From the NCBI GenBank assembly GCA_947489665.1, contig CANLEH010000001.1:1522501-1586500 (forward strand): 64,000 nt of DNA. Direction: 5' to 3'. Source of the DNA: an uncultured Roseicyclus sp. (GTDB taxonomy: Bacteria; Pseudomonadota; Alphaproteobacteria; Rhodobacterales; Rhodobacteraceae). Each line of letters begins with the position of its first letter. The stretch's first letter is position 1. The notes under the pieces were generated by a model. That model did not search any database and was not told the DNA's origin. It worked only from the letters and a program-made list of their open reading frames with translations. Both the position numbers and the translations under genes were made by a program. Positions 7,888 to 15,354 of the stretch are shown piece after piece.

Positions 7888-8421
7888 TTACTGCCAATTG
7901 GCCGGAAGTGGGTCAGGCGTGAGCGACTGCCACAAATAGTCATTGCCGGGCTGGGCCGCGATCACACGGGTGGTGTAGTTGCCGTAGAGACCTTCGGGGG
8001 TTGCAAGCGACCAGTCGCGGACATCGGCGGCCTCGAACGTTACGCGGTCGCCTTGGCTCCAATCCCCCAAGTTGAACGGCTGGTTGTTGAGGAAGCCCTC
8101 AAAGCTGCCATCTTCCAATTGCCGGAACCCGGCGACCCAGATGATCTCGTGCCCGATATCCTGCGGGAAGGTCTGGAAGGCGACCTTCAGCGACCCGCCC
8201 TGCGCGATGCCAAATTCGTCGAGGACGAAATCGAGGAACAGGGGCAGGGTTGCCTGCGCCTCGGCCACGGCTTCGTTCATGACGATATGGGTATCCTCGA
8301 ACAGCTCGATGCCCTCGGCCTCAATGATGGCGGGCGCATCCTCTGGCGGGTCGGTCTTTTGCGCGAGCGCGGGGGTGGACAGCAAAACAAGGGTCAGGGT
8401 CAGGCGGAGAAGCGGCATCAT
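7888..8421 (-). CDS. Secreted DUF2314-like protein (copy 3 of a tandem trio)
   Basis: 177 residues from ATG 8421, which overlaps the stop of the preceding gene; a second ATG is adjacent. The signal peptide ends at TPALA. The mature part fits the DUF2314 (YegJ) pattern: A.A.LPLFLDF, then SLKVAFQTF, GHEIIWVAGF, FEGFLNNQP, QGDRVTF and VRDWSLATPEGLYGNYTTRV. It ends SLTPDPLPANWQ, a tail shared with the two upstream neighbours. The family's function is unknown. Low overall identity among the three copies points to an old duplication. Confidence 0.8.
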   Translation of the reverse strand: MMPLLRLTLTLVLLSTPALAQKTDPPEDAPAIIEAEGIELFEDTHIVMNEAVAEAQATLPLFLDFVLDEFGIAQGGSLKVAFQTFPQDIGHEIIWVAGFRQLEDGSFEGFLNNQPFNLGDWSQGDRVTFEAADVRDWSLATPEGLYGNYTTRVIAAQPGNDYLWQSLTPDPLPANWQ

Positions 8422-8906
8422 TTCCAATCCGGTGGCAAGATATCTGGCATGAGGGTTGCGAGAAATTCGGGGTTGTTCTGGGCAATGGCTTGCGCGCGGG
8501 CGCTGAGATAACCCCAGCGGCGTCCATCGGGGGCGACGAAGCCCCAATCGGCCACGGCCACTTCACTGACGCTGATCGGGGTGCCTGCGGGCAGGTTGGG
8601 GTTGGTGGCGGAGCCGGTGATCAGGTGCCCGTGAAACAGACCATCCGCATCGCGGCGGATCTGGTTCACCCAGAGAAACTCGGCGTTCGGAGATTCCGGT
8701 GGTGAGCGGAAGGCGAACAGCAGCTGCGCGTTCGGGTGGCCTGTGCCGGATTCGTCGAAGGCGCGGTCCATGAAGGTGGGCAGGGTCGCATCGAGCAGGC
8801 GAAAGACCATATCGAGCGGTTCTTCCCCCTCCAACAACACGGCCGCCTGGGCATGGGCCGGTGGGGCAAGAGTGGTCAGCAGTAACGCGAGGAGGAGGCG
8901 GCGCAT
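8418..8906 (-). CDS. Secreted DUF2314-like protein (copy 2 of a tandem trio)
   Basis: 162 residues with a signal peptide (MRRLLLALLLTTLAPPAHA). It has the same order of blocks as its neighbours: LDATLPTFMDRAF, QLLFAFRSP, AEFLWVNQI, FHGHLITG, PAGTPISVSEVAVADWGFVAPDGRRWGYLSAR, and the terminal ATLMPDILPPDWK. Its stop overlaps the next gene's start (ATGATG), so the two are probably translated in tandem. Function unknown. Confidence 0.8.
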   Translation of the reverse strand: MRRLLLALLLTTLAPPAHAQAAVLLEGEEPLDMVFRLLDATLPTFMDRAFDESGTGHPNAQLLFAFRSPPESPNAEFLWVNQIRRDADGLFHGHLITGSATNPNLPAGTPISVSEVAVADWGFVAPDGRRWGYLSARAQAIAQNNPEFLATLMPDILPPDWK

Positions 8907-8910
8907 GGGG

Positions 8911-9426
8911 TCAGTTCCAGTCTGGCGGTAGAGGGTCTGGCATTAACGTTATCATAACTCCGCCGCCATCGGGTGCCCATGTCACGAAATCGCGGCCCCG
9001 GAAGTTGCCATAGAAGCGGCCTTCGGAGGCGGGGGTGATGAGTTGCCAATCCCAGACCTGGTCGGTTGTGAAGGTGAAGGTCTGCCCGAAGAGATGGGAG
9101 TGATGGGAGAGGGAGTTGTGGACGACGTAGCCCTCGAAAAGGCCATCGCCGAGGTCGCGGATGCCGCGCATGGGCTCGATGGAGCCGAAGGGGCAATCGG
9201 GGGTGAGGGTTCCGGGGAGGTGGACCGAGACGTCGAGAAGTTCGGGGCCGGTGCCGTCGATGAAGGTGTTGCGGGTGACGATGGGAAAGCTCTCGCGGGC
9301 CGGGGTGGTATCGTAAAGCTGGATGAATGGGGGCGAAGTTTGGCAGAGGGGGTGGGTTTGGGCGAGCGCCGGTGTCGGCAGCGCGAAGACCAGCAAAAGA
9401 AAAAGACGAAGATGAAGATGGTTCAT
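8911..9426 (-). CDS. Secreted DUF2314-like protein (copy 1 of a tandem trio, divergent)
   Basis: 171 residues; signal peptide ends at TPALA. It shares the second half of the family layout: LGDGLFEGYVVHNS, HLFGQTFTFTTDQVWDWQLITPASEGRFYGNFRGR, and the closing VMITLMPDPLPPDWN. The first half is different from the other two, with a Cys pair (PLCQTS, PDCPFG) in place of the TLP helix, so it is only a probable member. It ends four bases before the next copy and is likely the first gene of a three-gene unit. Confidence 0.75.
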   Translation of the reverse strand: MNHLHLRLFLLLVFALPTPALAQTHPLCQTSPPFIQLYDTTPARESFPIVTRNTFIDGTGPELLDVSVHLPGTLTPDCPFGSIEPMRGIRDLGDGLFEGYVVHNSLSHHSHLFGQTFTFTTDQVWDWQLITPASEGRFYGNFRGRDFVTWAPDGGGVMITLMPDPLPPDWN

Positions 9427-9496
9427 CCTCGTCTTATAGCACTCGCGACAAGGAAGGTCAGGTAAGGTCAGTCATGCGTAAACCGGCGTCTGATGC

Positions 9497-10240
9497 TCAG
9501 AAGCGGTAGGCAACGTTCAGGCGCAGGATGTTGCCGCCAAAATCTGTAACGCCGACGCGTGGGTTGCCACTAGCGCCAGCCCCCAAATGTTGGGGACGTT
9601 CGATCAGATGAAGGAAATCAAAACCAACGCTGATTTGGTCGGTTGCAAGGTAATCGGCACCAAGTCCGATCACGGCATTTGTTGCCGTGTCGTCAATGTC
9701 TGGCTGGAGCCCCACAAATGCCACGTTCACTTCCGTGAATGCGACCCCGGCGGTAAGATAGGGGAGGAGACGGTTAGATGCGGCGTATCCGACGCGGCCA
9801 CGTAACATCGTCAATTGGCTTATACTCAATTGGCATGCATTTGCCGCGCCACAAGCGAAGCCTCCGGCTGCTGGCGCTCCGTCAACCAAATCTCCGAACA
9901 TGATGTCGCCAGCGACGCCGTAGACAATGTTGCCGGCCTGCCAGTCGTATCCTGCCGTTATCCCTACCATGGCGCCCTCAGGCTGGGGCTCTGGAAGGAC
10001 CGGGAATACAGCGTGATCAATGCCTTCACTACAGCTGGCACCGAGGGCGCCTTCCTGACAAAACGTTCCTTGGAACGCGCCGTAGGCCAGCGATCCACCG
10101 ACATAGGCGCCGGTCCACGTGTCGTTGGCGACAACCACGGGCGGCACGACAACAGGTGCAGGCTGGATGCCGTTGGCGAATGCGGGAAGGGCCATGGTGG
10201 CCAGCGCGGTTGCGAGGGCGAGGGTGGTAAGACGGGTCAT
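9497..10240 (-). CDS. Outer-membrane beta-barrel protein
   Basis: 247 residues. A signal peptide (cleavage near FA-NG at 22) is followed by a Pro/Val linker and a barrel of alternating strands of the Omp25/RopB-like type: the first strand WTGAYVGGSLAYGAF, then ITAGYDWQAGNIVYGVAGDI, LRGRVGYA, LLPYLTAGVAFTEVNVAF, DQISVGFDFLHL and the terminal NILRLNVAYRF, ending in Phe as barrels recognised by BamA do. Four Cys lie in extracellular-loop positions (FCQEGALGASC, FACGAANAC), probably two disulfides. It is transcribed alone; its role (porin-like or structural) cannot be set further. Confidence 0.85.
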   Translation of the reverse strand: MTRLTTLALATALATMALPAFANGIQPAPVVVPPVVVANDTWTGAYVGGSLAYGAFQGTFCQEGALGASCSEGIDHAVFPVLPEPQPEGAMVGITAGYDWQAGNIVYGVAGDIMFGDLVDGAPAAGGFACGAANACQLSISQLTMLRGRVGYAASNRLLPYLTAGVAFTEVNVAFVGLQPDIDDTATNAVIGLGADYLATDQISVGFDFLHLIERPQHLGAGASGNPRVGVTDFGGNILRLNVAYRF

Positions 10241-10383
10241 GGCGGGAAGCTCCCAAAATTAGCAAAAGCAATTGTTGCTATGTTACGTGCAGACGTGCCG
10301 CTTTTCAGAAATTGTCCCTCGCTGCTACGAAATAGTCGCTCTGCGTAACGAATCCGCAACGTTTTAGGGGGGCTGGCGGTGCC

Positions 10384-13300
10384 TCACTCCAACTCTACCA
10401 ACAAATCCTTCGCGTCGATCTGGCCGCCGGGTGTGACGTGCACGGCCTTGATCGTGGCATCTTTTTCGGCGTGGAGGCCGGTTTCCATCTTCATCGCCTC
10501 GATGGTTAGCAGAAGCGTACCTGCAGCGACCTTTTGGCCGGCTTGGACGCCGACGCTTGCCACGACACCGGGCATGGGGGCGCCGATATGGTTGGGGTTG
10601 CCGGCCTCGGCCTTGGGACGTGCGGCTTTGCCGCCGCCTGCGATGCGGTTGGGGACGCGGACGGTGCGGGGTTGGCCGTTGAGCTCGAAGAACACGCGAA
10701 CCTCGCCTTCGTCGTTGGTCTCGCCCACGGCCACCAGACGGATCACGAGGGTGACGCCGGGGTCGATCTCGGCCTCGATCTCTTCGCCCTGGTCCATGCC
10801 GTAGAAGAAGGTTTTCGTCGGCAGGGTGCGGACGGGGCCGTATTCGGCGTGGCGGGTGGCGTAATCGGTGAAGACCTTGGGGTACATGAGGTAGCCGTTG
10901 AGGTCTTCGTCGTCGATGTCGACACCGAGTTCTTTGGCCAGCTTGGCGCGGGTGGCTTCCATATCGACGGGGTCAAGGTGTTTGCCGGGGCGTTCCAGGT
11001 TGGGCTTTTCGCCTTTGAGGGCCTTCTTGACAATGGCCTTGGGGAAGCCGTTGGGGGGCTGGCCCAGATCGCCTTTGAGCATGCCGATGACGCTGTCGGG
11101 GAAGGAGACTTCGGTGTTCGGGTCTTCCACCTGCGCGCGGTCGAGGCCTTGGGAGACCATCATCAGGGCCATGTCGCCAACGACCTTGGAGGATGGCGTG
11201 ACCTTCACGATATCGCCGAACATCTGGTTAACATCGGCGTACATCTGGGCGACCTCGTGCCAGCGTTCCTCAAGCCCCATGGAGCGGGCCTGCGCCTTGA
11301 GGTTGGTGAACTGGCCGCCGGGCATTTCGTGCAGGTAGACCTCGGAGGCTGGGGCTTGCATGCCCGACTCGAACGCGGCGTAGTGGAAGCGGACGGCTTC
11401 CCAATAATCGGAGATCTGGCGGATTGCGCCGATGTCGAGCCCGGTGTCGCGTTCGGTGAAGCGCAGGGATTCCACGATGGTGCCGAGGGTGGCCTGGGAC
11501 GTGTTCCCCGAGAGCGCGTCCATGGCGCAATCGACGGCGTCCACGCCCGCTTCGGACGCGCGCAGGATGGTGCCGCAGGCGCTGCCAGCCGTGTCGTGGG
11601 TGTGGAAGTGGATCGGCAGATCGGTGGCGTCCTTGAGGGCGGGGATCAGGACCTCTGCTGCTGCTGGGCGCAGGAGGCCTGCCATATCCTTGAGGCCGAG
11701 AACGTGGGCGCCGGCTTTCTCAAGCTCTTTCGCCATATCGACATAGTATTTCACGTCATATTTGGCGCGGTCGGGGTCGAGGATGTTGCCGGTGTAGCAG
11801 ATGGTGCCTTCGACGATTTTTCCGGTCTCGCCCACGGCATCCATGGCGACGCGCATGTTTTCGACCCAGTTGAGGCTGTCGAAGACGCGGAAGACGTCGA
11901 CGCCACTCTCGGCGGCTTGTTTCACGAAGCCTTCGACAACGTTGTCGGGGTAGTTGGTGTAGCCCACGCCGTTTGAGGCGCGCAGGAGCATCTGCGTCAT
12001 GATGTTGGGCATCTTGGCGCGGATGTCGCGCAGGCGCTGCCACGGGCATTCCTGCAAGAAGCGGTAGGCGACGTCGAAGGTGGCCCCGCCCCAGCATTCG
12101 ACGGAGAAGAGGCCCGAGAGGTTATGCGCATAGGCGGGCGCCACCTTGATCATGTCGAGCGAGCGCATGCGGGTGGCAAGCAGCGATTGGTGCCCGTCGC
12201 GCATGGTGGTGTCGGTGATGAGGAGCTGTTTCTGCGCTTTCATCCACTTGGCGACGGCCTCCGGCCCTTTGTCGTCCAGCATCGTACGGGTGCCGGGGGG
12301 CGGCGCGTCGTAGGAGACCTGCGGCGCGCGTGCGGGCTTGATGTCGGCGGGCGGCGTGGGCCTGCCTTGGGTTTCCGGGTGGCCGTTGACGGTGATGTCG
12401 GCGACGTAGCGCAGGATCTTGGTGGCGCGGTCGCGGCGGGGGCGGAAATCGAAGAGTTCCGGCGTCTCGTCAATGAACTTGGTGTGGTACTGGTAGTTAA
12501 GGAAGGTGGGGTGCTTGAGGAGGTTCTCCACGAAGGCGATGTTCGTGCTGACGCCCCGGATACGGAATTCGCGAAGCGCGCGGTCCATCCGGGCGATGGC
12601 AGCGTCGGGGGTGGGGGCCCAGGCGGTGACTTTTTCCAGCAGGGAGTCGTAATAGCGCGTGATCACAGCGCCGGAATAGGCCGTGCCGCCGTCAAGGCGG
12701 ATGCCCATGCCTGTCGCGCCGCGATAGGCGGTGATGCGGCCATAATCGGGGATGAAGTTGTTTGCGGGATCTTCCGTGGTCACGCGGCACTGGATCGCGT
12801 GGCCGTCGAGTTTCACGTCGTATTGAGAGGCAACGCCGGTGGCGGCGGCAAGCATCTTGCCCTCGGCGATCAGGATTTGCGCGCGCACGATGTCGATGCC
12901 GGTGACTTCTTCGGTCACGGTATGTTCGACCTGCACGCGGGGGTTCACCTCGATGAAGTAGAAATTGCCCGAGTCCATATCCATCAGGAATTCGACGGTG
13001 CCCGCGCATTCGTAATTCACATGCTCGCAGATCTTCTTGCCCAGAAGACAGATCTCATTGCGCTGCATGTCCGTCAGGTACGGCGCAGGGGCGCGTTCCA
13101 CGACCTTCTGGTTGCGGCGCTGGACGGAACAATCGCGTTCGTAGAGGTGGTAGATATTGCCGTGGCTGTCGCCGAGGATCTGCACCTCCACGTGGCGGGC
13201 GCGCAGGATCATCTTTTCCAGGTAGCCTTCGCCGTTGCCAAAGGCAGCTTCGGCTTCGCGGCGGCCTTCGAGGACTTTTTCTTCCAGCTCATCCTCGGAG

Positions 13301-13824
13301 GCGATGGGCCGCATCCCGCGCCCGCCGCCGCCCCAAGAGGCCTTGAGCATCAGGGGATAGCCGATTTCAGCGGCTTCTTTCTTGATGGCCGCCATATCGT
13401 CGCCGAGAACTTCGGTGGCCGGGATGACGGGGACGCCGGCCTCAATTGCCACGCGGCGGGCAGAGGCCTTATCGCCAAGGGCGCGCATGGTTTCCGCTTT
13501 GGGGCCGATGAAGGTGATCCCATTGGCGGCGCAGGCATCCACGAAATCGGGGTTCTCCGAAAGCAGACCGTAGCCGGGGTGGATCGCGTCGGCGCCGCAT
13601 TGCTTTGCGACGCGGATGATTTCTTCGATGGAAAGGTAGGCGGCGACGGGGCCCAGGCCTTCGCCAATCTTGTAGGCTTCGTCTGCCTTGAAGCGGTGCA
13701 GGCTGAGTTTGTCTTCCTCGGCATAGACGGCGACGGTGCGCTTGCCCAATTCGTTGGCGGCGCGCATCACGCGGATGGCGATTTCGCCCCGGTTTGCGAC
13801 AAGGATTTTCTGGAATTCAGCCAT
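10384..13824 (-). CDS. pyc: Pyruvate carboxylase
   Basis: 1146 residues, the full length of the single-chain biotin enzyme. It carboxylates pyruvate to oxaloacetate to refill the TCA cycle. The order is a biotin-carboxylase/ATP-grasp domain (1 to about 450; glycine-rich ATP loop KASWGGGGRGM, EVNPRVQVEHTVTEE), the carboxyltransferase barrel (about 535-800; DTTMRDGHQSLLATR, ECWGGATFDVA, FHTHDTAGSA), the conserved PYC/OADA domain, and a C-terminal biotinyl domain with IEAMKMET, biotinylated on Lys1112. A 35-bp tandem repeat starts 13 bases upstream of the ATG and supplies the GAGGG ribosome-binding sequence, so it may shape expression. Confidence 0.98.
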   Translation of the reverse strand: MAEFQKILVANRGEIAIRVMRAANELGKRTVAVYAEEDKLSLHRFKADEAYKIGEGLGPVAAYLSIEEIIRVAKQCGADAIHPGYGLLSENPDFVDACAANGITFIGPKAETMRALGDKASARRVAIEAGVPVIPATEVLGDDMAAIKKEAAEIGYPLMLKASWGGGGRGMRPIASEDELEEKVLEGRREAEAAFGNGEGYLEKMILRARHVEVQILGDSHGNIYHLYERDCSVQRRNQKVVERAPAPYLTDMQRNEICLLGKKICEHVNYECAGTVEFLMDMDSGNFYFIEVNPRVQVEHTVTEEVTGIDIVRAQILIAEGKMLAAATGVASQYDVKLDGHAIQCRVTTEDPANNFIPDYGRITAYRGATGMGIRLDGGTAYSGAVITRYYDSLLEKVTAWAPTPDAAIARMDRALREFRIRGVSTNIAFVENLLKHPTFLNYQYHTKFIDETPELFDFRPRRDRATKILRYVADITVNGHPETQGRPTPPADIKPARAPQVSYDAPPPGTRTMLDDKGPEAVAKWMKAQKQLLITDTTMRDGHQSLLATRMRSLDMIKVAPAYAHNLSGLFSVECWGGATFDVAYRFLQECPWQRLRDIRAKMPNIMTQMLLRASNGVGYTNYPDNVVEGFVKQAAESGVDVFRVFDSLNWVENMRVAMDAVGETGKIVEGTICYTGNILDPDRAKYDVKYYVDMAKELEKAGAHVLGLKDMAGLLRPAAAEVLIPALKDATDLPIHFHTHDTAGSACGTILRASEAGVDAVDCAMDALSGNTSQATLGTIVESLRFTERDTGLDIGAIRQISDYWEAVRFHYAAFESGMQAPASEVYLHEMPGGQFTNLKAQARSMGLEERWHEVAQMYADVNQMFGDIVKVTPSSKVVGDMALMMVSQGLDRAQVEDPNTEVSFPDSVIGMLKGDLGQPPNGFPKAIVKKALKGEKPNLERPGKHLDPVDMEATRAKLAKELGVDIDDEDLNGYLMYPKVFTDYATRHAEYGPVRTLPTKTFFYGMDQGEEIEAEIDPGVTLVIRLVAVGETNDEGEVRVFFELNGQPRTVRVPNRIAGGGKAARPKAEAGNPNHIGAPMPGVVASVGVQAGQKVAAGTLLLTIEAMKMETGLHAEKDATIKAVHVTPGGQIDAKDLLVELE

Positions 13825-13836
13825 GGGTGCACGTCC

Positions 13837-13963
13837 CTCAAGTAGCGAAGCGGTAGGGCGGAAAGACTGCCCTCAAGTAGCGAAGCGGTAGGGCGGAAAG
13901 ACTGCCCTCAAGTAGCGAAGCGGTGGGGCGGAAAGACTGCCCTCAAGTAGCGAAGCGGTAGGG
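13837..13963. repeat. 35-bp tandem repeat, 3.6 copies, in the pyc leader
   Basis: Three full units (13837-13871, 13872-13906, 13907-13941) and a 22-base partial unit (13942-13963). The units are identical except one A-to-G change in the third. Each contains AGGGC...GCCCT across its junction (5-bp stem, 9-base loop) on either strand. Read toward pyc, each junction carries TTGAGGG, a Shine-Dalgarno-like sequence; the last one is that of pyc itself. The unit length is not a multiple of three, so it is not coding. The remaining bases 13964-14130 show no other feature. Confidence 0.95.
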
Positions 13964-14130
13964 TATTTCGGCACCCTTTCGCAGTTGCAGCAAATCTGTA
14001 AGGGCAGCGTGACCTGAGGGCAAGCGAGACGCAGGGAGGTGGCGGCAATTGCGGCTGGTCTGGAAACCAATTTCTAACGATTTGACGCTAGTTCAATTCG
14101 AGCAGCCACAAAGGCGAGGAGCTTTGCGCC

Positions 14131-14571
14131 GTGCATCGCGTCATCTACAGAAGCCGTGCCACGCGGTACTTTTCCGTTCAGGGCGTTGAGGCGTTGAGTG
14201 CCACGTGCCGCCGCAAAAATGCGGCGCTGGAGCTGACGGGCATTCTGGTTTTCCACGAAGGCCGGTTCTTTCAGGTTCTGGAGGGTGAGGATCAGGCGCT
14301 TCTGAATGTGATGCAGTCGATCACGAAAGACACACGGCACATGCAGCTGGAGCTGTTGGAGCATGGCCCGGTTGAACGGCGTGCCTTTCAGACATGGCGG
14401 ATGGGGTATGCGATCCCGGACGGGTTGCAACGATCCCCTTTGGCGGCGTTTTCGATCCGGGATTTGTTGTCGCCGGACAGCCAGTATCGCGGGCAGGATG
14501 CGAATGTGCGCAATCACGTCCGACTGTTTCTGGCGAGTCTGCAGCAGCTTCCCAGCGCTGCGGCGAGTTAG
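14131..14571 (+). CDS. Stand-alone BLUF-domain blue-light photoreceptor
   Basis: 146 residues from a GTG start with GAGGAG upstream. Residues 1-95 are a complete FAD-binding BLUF domain. The residues of the AppA photocycle are present with identical spacing: Tyr6 (VIYRSR), Asn30 (RRKNAALELTG), Gln48 (FFQVLEGE), Trp89 and Met91 (QTWRMGY). The 50-residue tail is of the short-BLUF kind, which usually acts by binding a partner instead of carrying an attached output domain. No obvious partner is encoded beside it. Its stop overlaps that of the convergent gene by four bases. FAD binding and light sensing are inferred from the intact residues. Confidence 0.93.
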   Translation: MHRVIYRSRATRYFSVQGVEALSATCRRKNAALELTGILVFHEGRFFQVLEGEDQALLNVMQSITKDTRHMQLELLEHGPVERRAFQTWRMGYAIPDGLQRSPLAAFSIRDLLSPDSQYRGQDANVRNHVRLFLASLQQLPSAAAS

Positions 14572-14945
14572 GGGCGCGCCCCGCGCAGCCGGAAGGGTTG
14601 GGTCATCTGCCAGCGGATGAGGTAATCCTCATCATAGACCTGATAGGCCACGCCGTGATGGCGGCTGACGGTCTCTATCTGGTACTCGTACTGGCTTTCG
14701 ACCCCATCGGTGTCGATCAGAACCACCATCGGCTCCAACCCGGCCTCAAGCGCGTTGAACGTGGCCTGGTGCAGGCTGTCATAGGCCCCGCGCGTGCGGT
14801 CCAGCCCAACTTCGATCGCATGGGTGTCGGTCACGCAATCCACCCGAACATGGGACGAGACCGCATGCAGATCATAGGCGACCCGCTGCTCGGGCTCGCC
14901 GCCCAGAAGGGCGCACAGGATCAGGATGGCATCGGCCTCGGTCAT
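14568..14945 (-). CDS. Hypothetical protein, possibly PD-(D/E)XK-like, behind a CtrA-type promoter
   Basis: 125 residues, no signal peptide. The centre reads RVDCVTDTHAIEVGLDRTRGAYDSLHQATFNALEAG followed by the strand PMVVLIDTDG. The order D...(6-8)...E, then a helix and a hydrophobic strand, recalls the core of PD-(D/E)XK nucleases, where the second block is normally E-x-K. Here the Lys position is Gly, so catalysis is doubtful and the assignment is only a suggestion. The promoter is unusual: a TTAA-N7-TTAA CtrA box over the -35 and a -10 that would place the transcript start at or next to the ATG. Confidence 0.6.
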   Translation of the reverse strand: MTEADAILILCALLGGEPEQRVAYDLHAVSSHVRVDCVTDTHAIEVGLDRTRGAYDSLHQATFNALEAGLEPMVVLIDTDGVESQYEYQIETVSRHHGVAYQVYDEDYLIRWQMTQPFRLRGARP

Positions 14946-14951
14946 GAGAAC

Positions 14952-14991
14952 GATATAGGAACATACGCTCCGGATGTTAACCCATTGTTAA
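14952..14991 (-). promoter_or_regulatory. CtrA-box promoter, probably leaderless
   Basis: TTAACCCATTGTTAA (14977-14991) is a full TTAA-N7-TTAA site as bound by CtrA. On the minus strand its inner half gives TTAACA (14980-14975), then 17 bases, then TATATC (14957-14952). The start codon begins at 14945, seven bases after the -10, so the mRNA would begin at the ATG. A further TTAAC is at 15001. Confidence 0.65.
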
Positions 14992-15044
14992 TGAATTCGG
15001 TTAACGGAGTGTGAATGGGAAGGACGGCGTGCAAAGTGCGGTGA

Positions 15045-15350
15045 TCAGCACTCCGGCCCGGTATAACGCACGCGGTTGAAGCCGGTTTGTTCAATCAAAC
15101 CATCGCTGTAGATGGCGAAGGCGGCCTCGGTCACCATGCCCGTGTCGTGCTGCCCTGCGGGTGTGGAATAGGGAAAGGCAGCGGCAAAGGCATCGTCGAT
15201 TTCGCGCGCGGTCATCTCGCAGCCGTTCGCCACCATCATGGCGACATACCAGTCACGCGCCTGATCCAAAGTGGTCAGGCTGCCCTGAGCCATGGCGGCA
15301 GAGGCCCAAAGGGCCAACACAGGCAGCAGAATGGGGTGTGCGGTGCGCAT
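15045..15350 (-). CDS. Small secreted protein, function unknown
   Basis: 101 residues from ATG 15350, whose first codons lie just past the stop of the upstream oxidase gene. The signal peptide ends at AAMA. The mature part is about 80 residues, helical at first (TLDQARDWYVAMMVANGCEMTAREIDDAFAAAF) with one Cys there and a second at the last residue (YTGPEC), a likely disulfide. No family was recognised. It follows the alpha-hydroxy-acid dehydrogenase gene with a 4-base gap, so the two are probably one transcript. Confidence 0.7.
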   Translation of the reverse strand: MRTAHPILLPVLALWASAAMAQGSLTTLDQARDWYVAMMVANGCEMTAREIDDAFAAAFPYSTPAGQHDTGMVTEAAFAIYSDGLIEQTGFNRVRYTGPEC

Positions 15351-15354
15351 CGTA

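Noticed and set aside
13873-14070. Minus-strand 65-residue open frame ending in PPYRFAT
   Set aside because: It is generated by the 35-bp repeat, which shifts frame with each unit, and lacks a ribosome-binding site.
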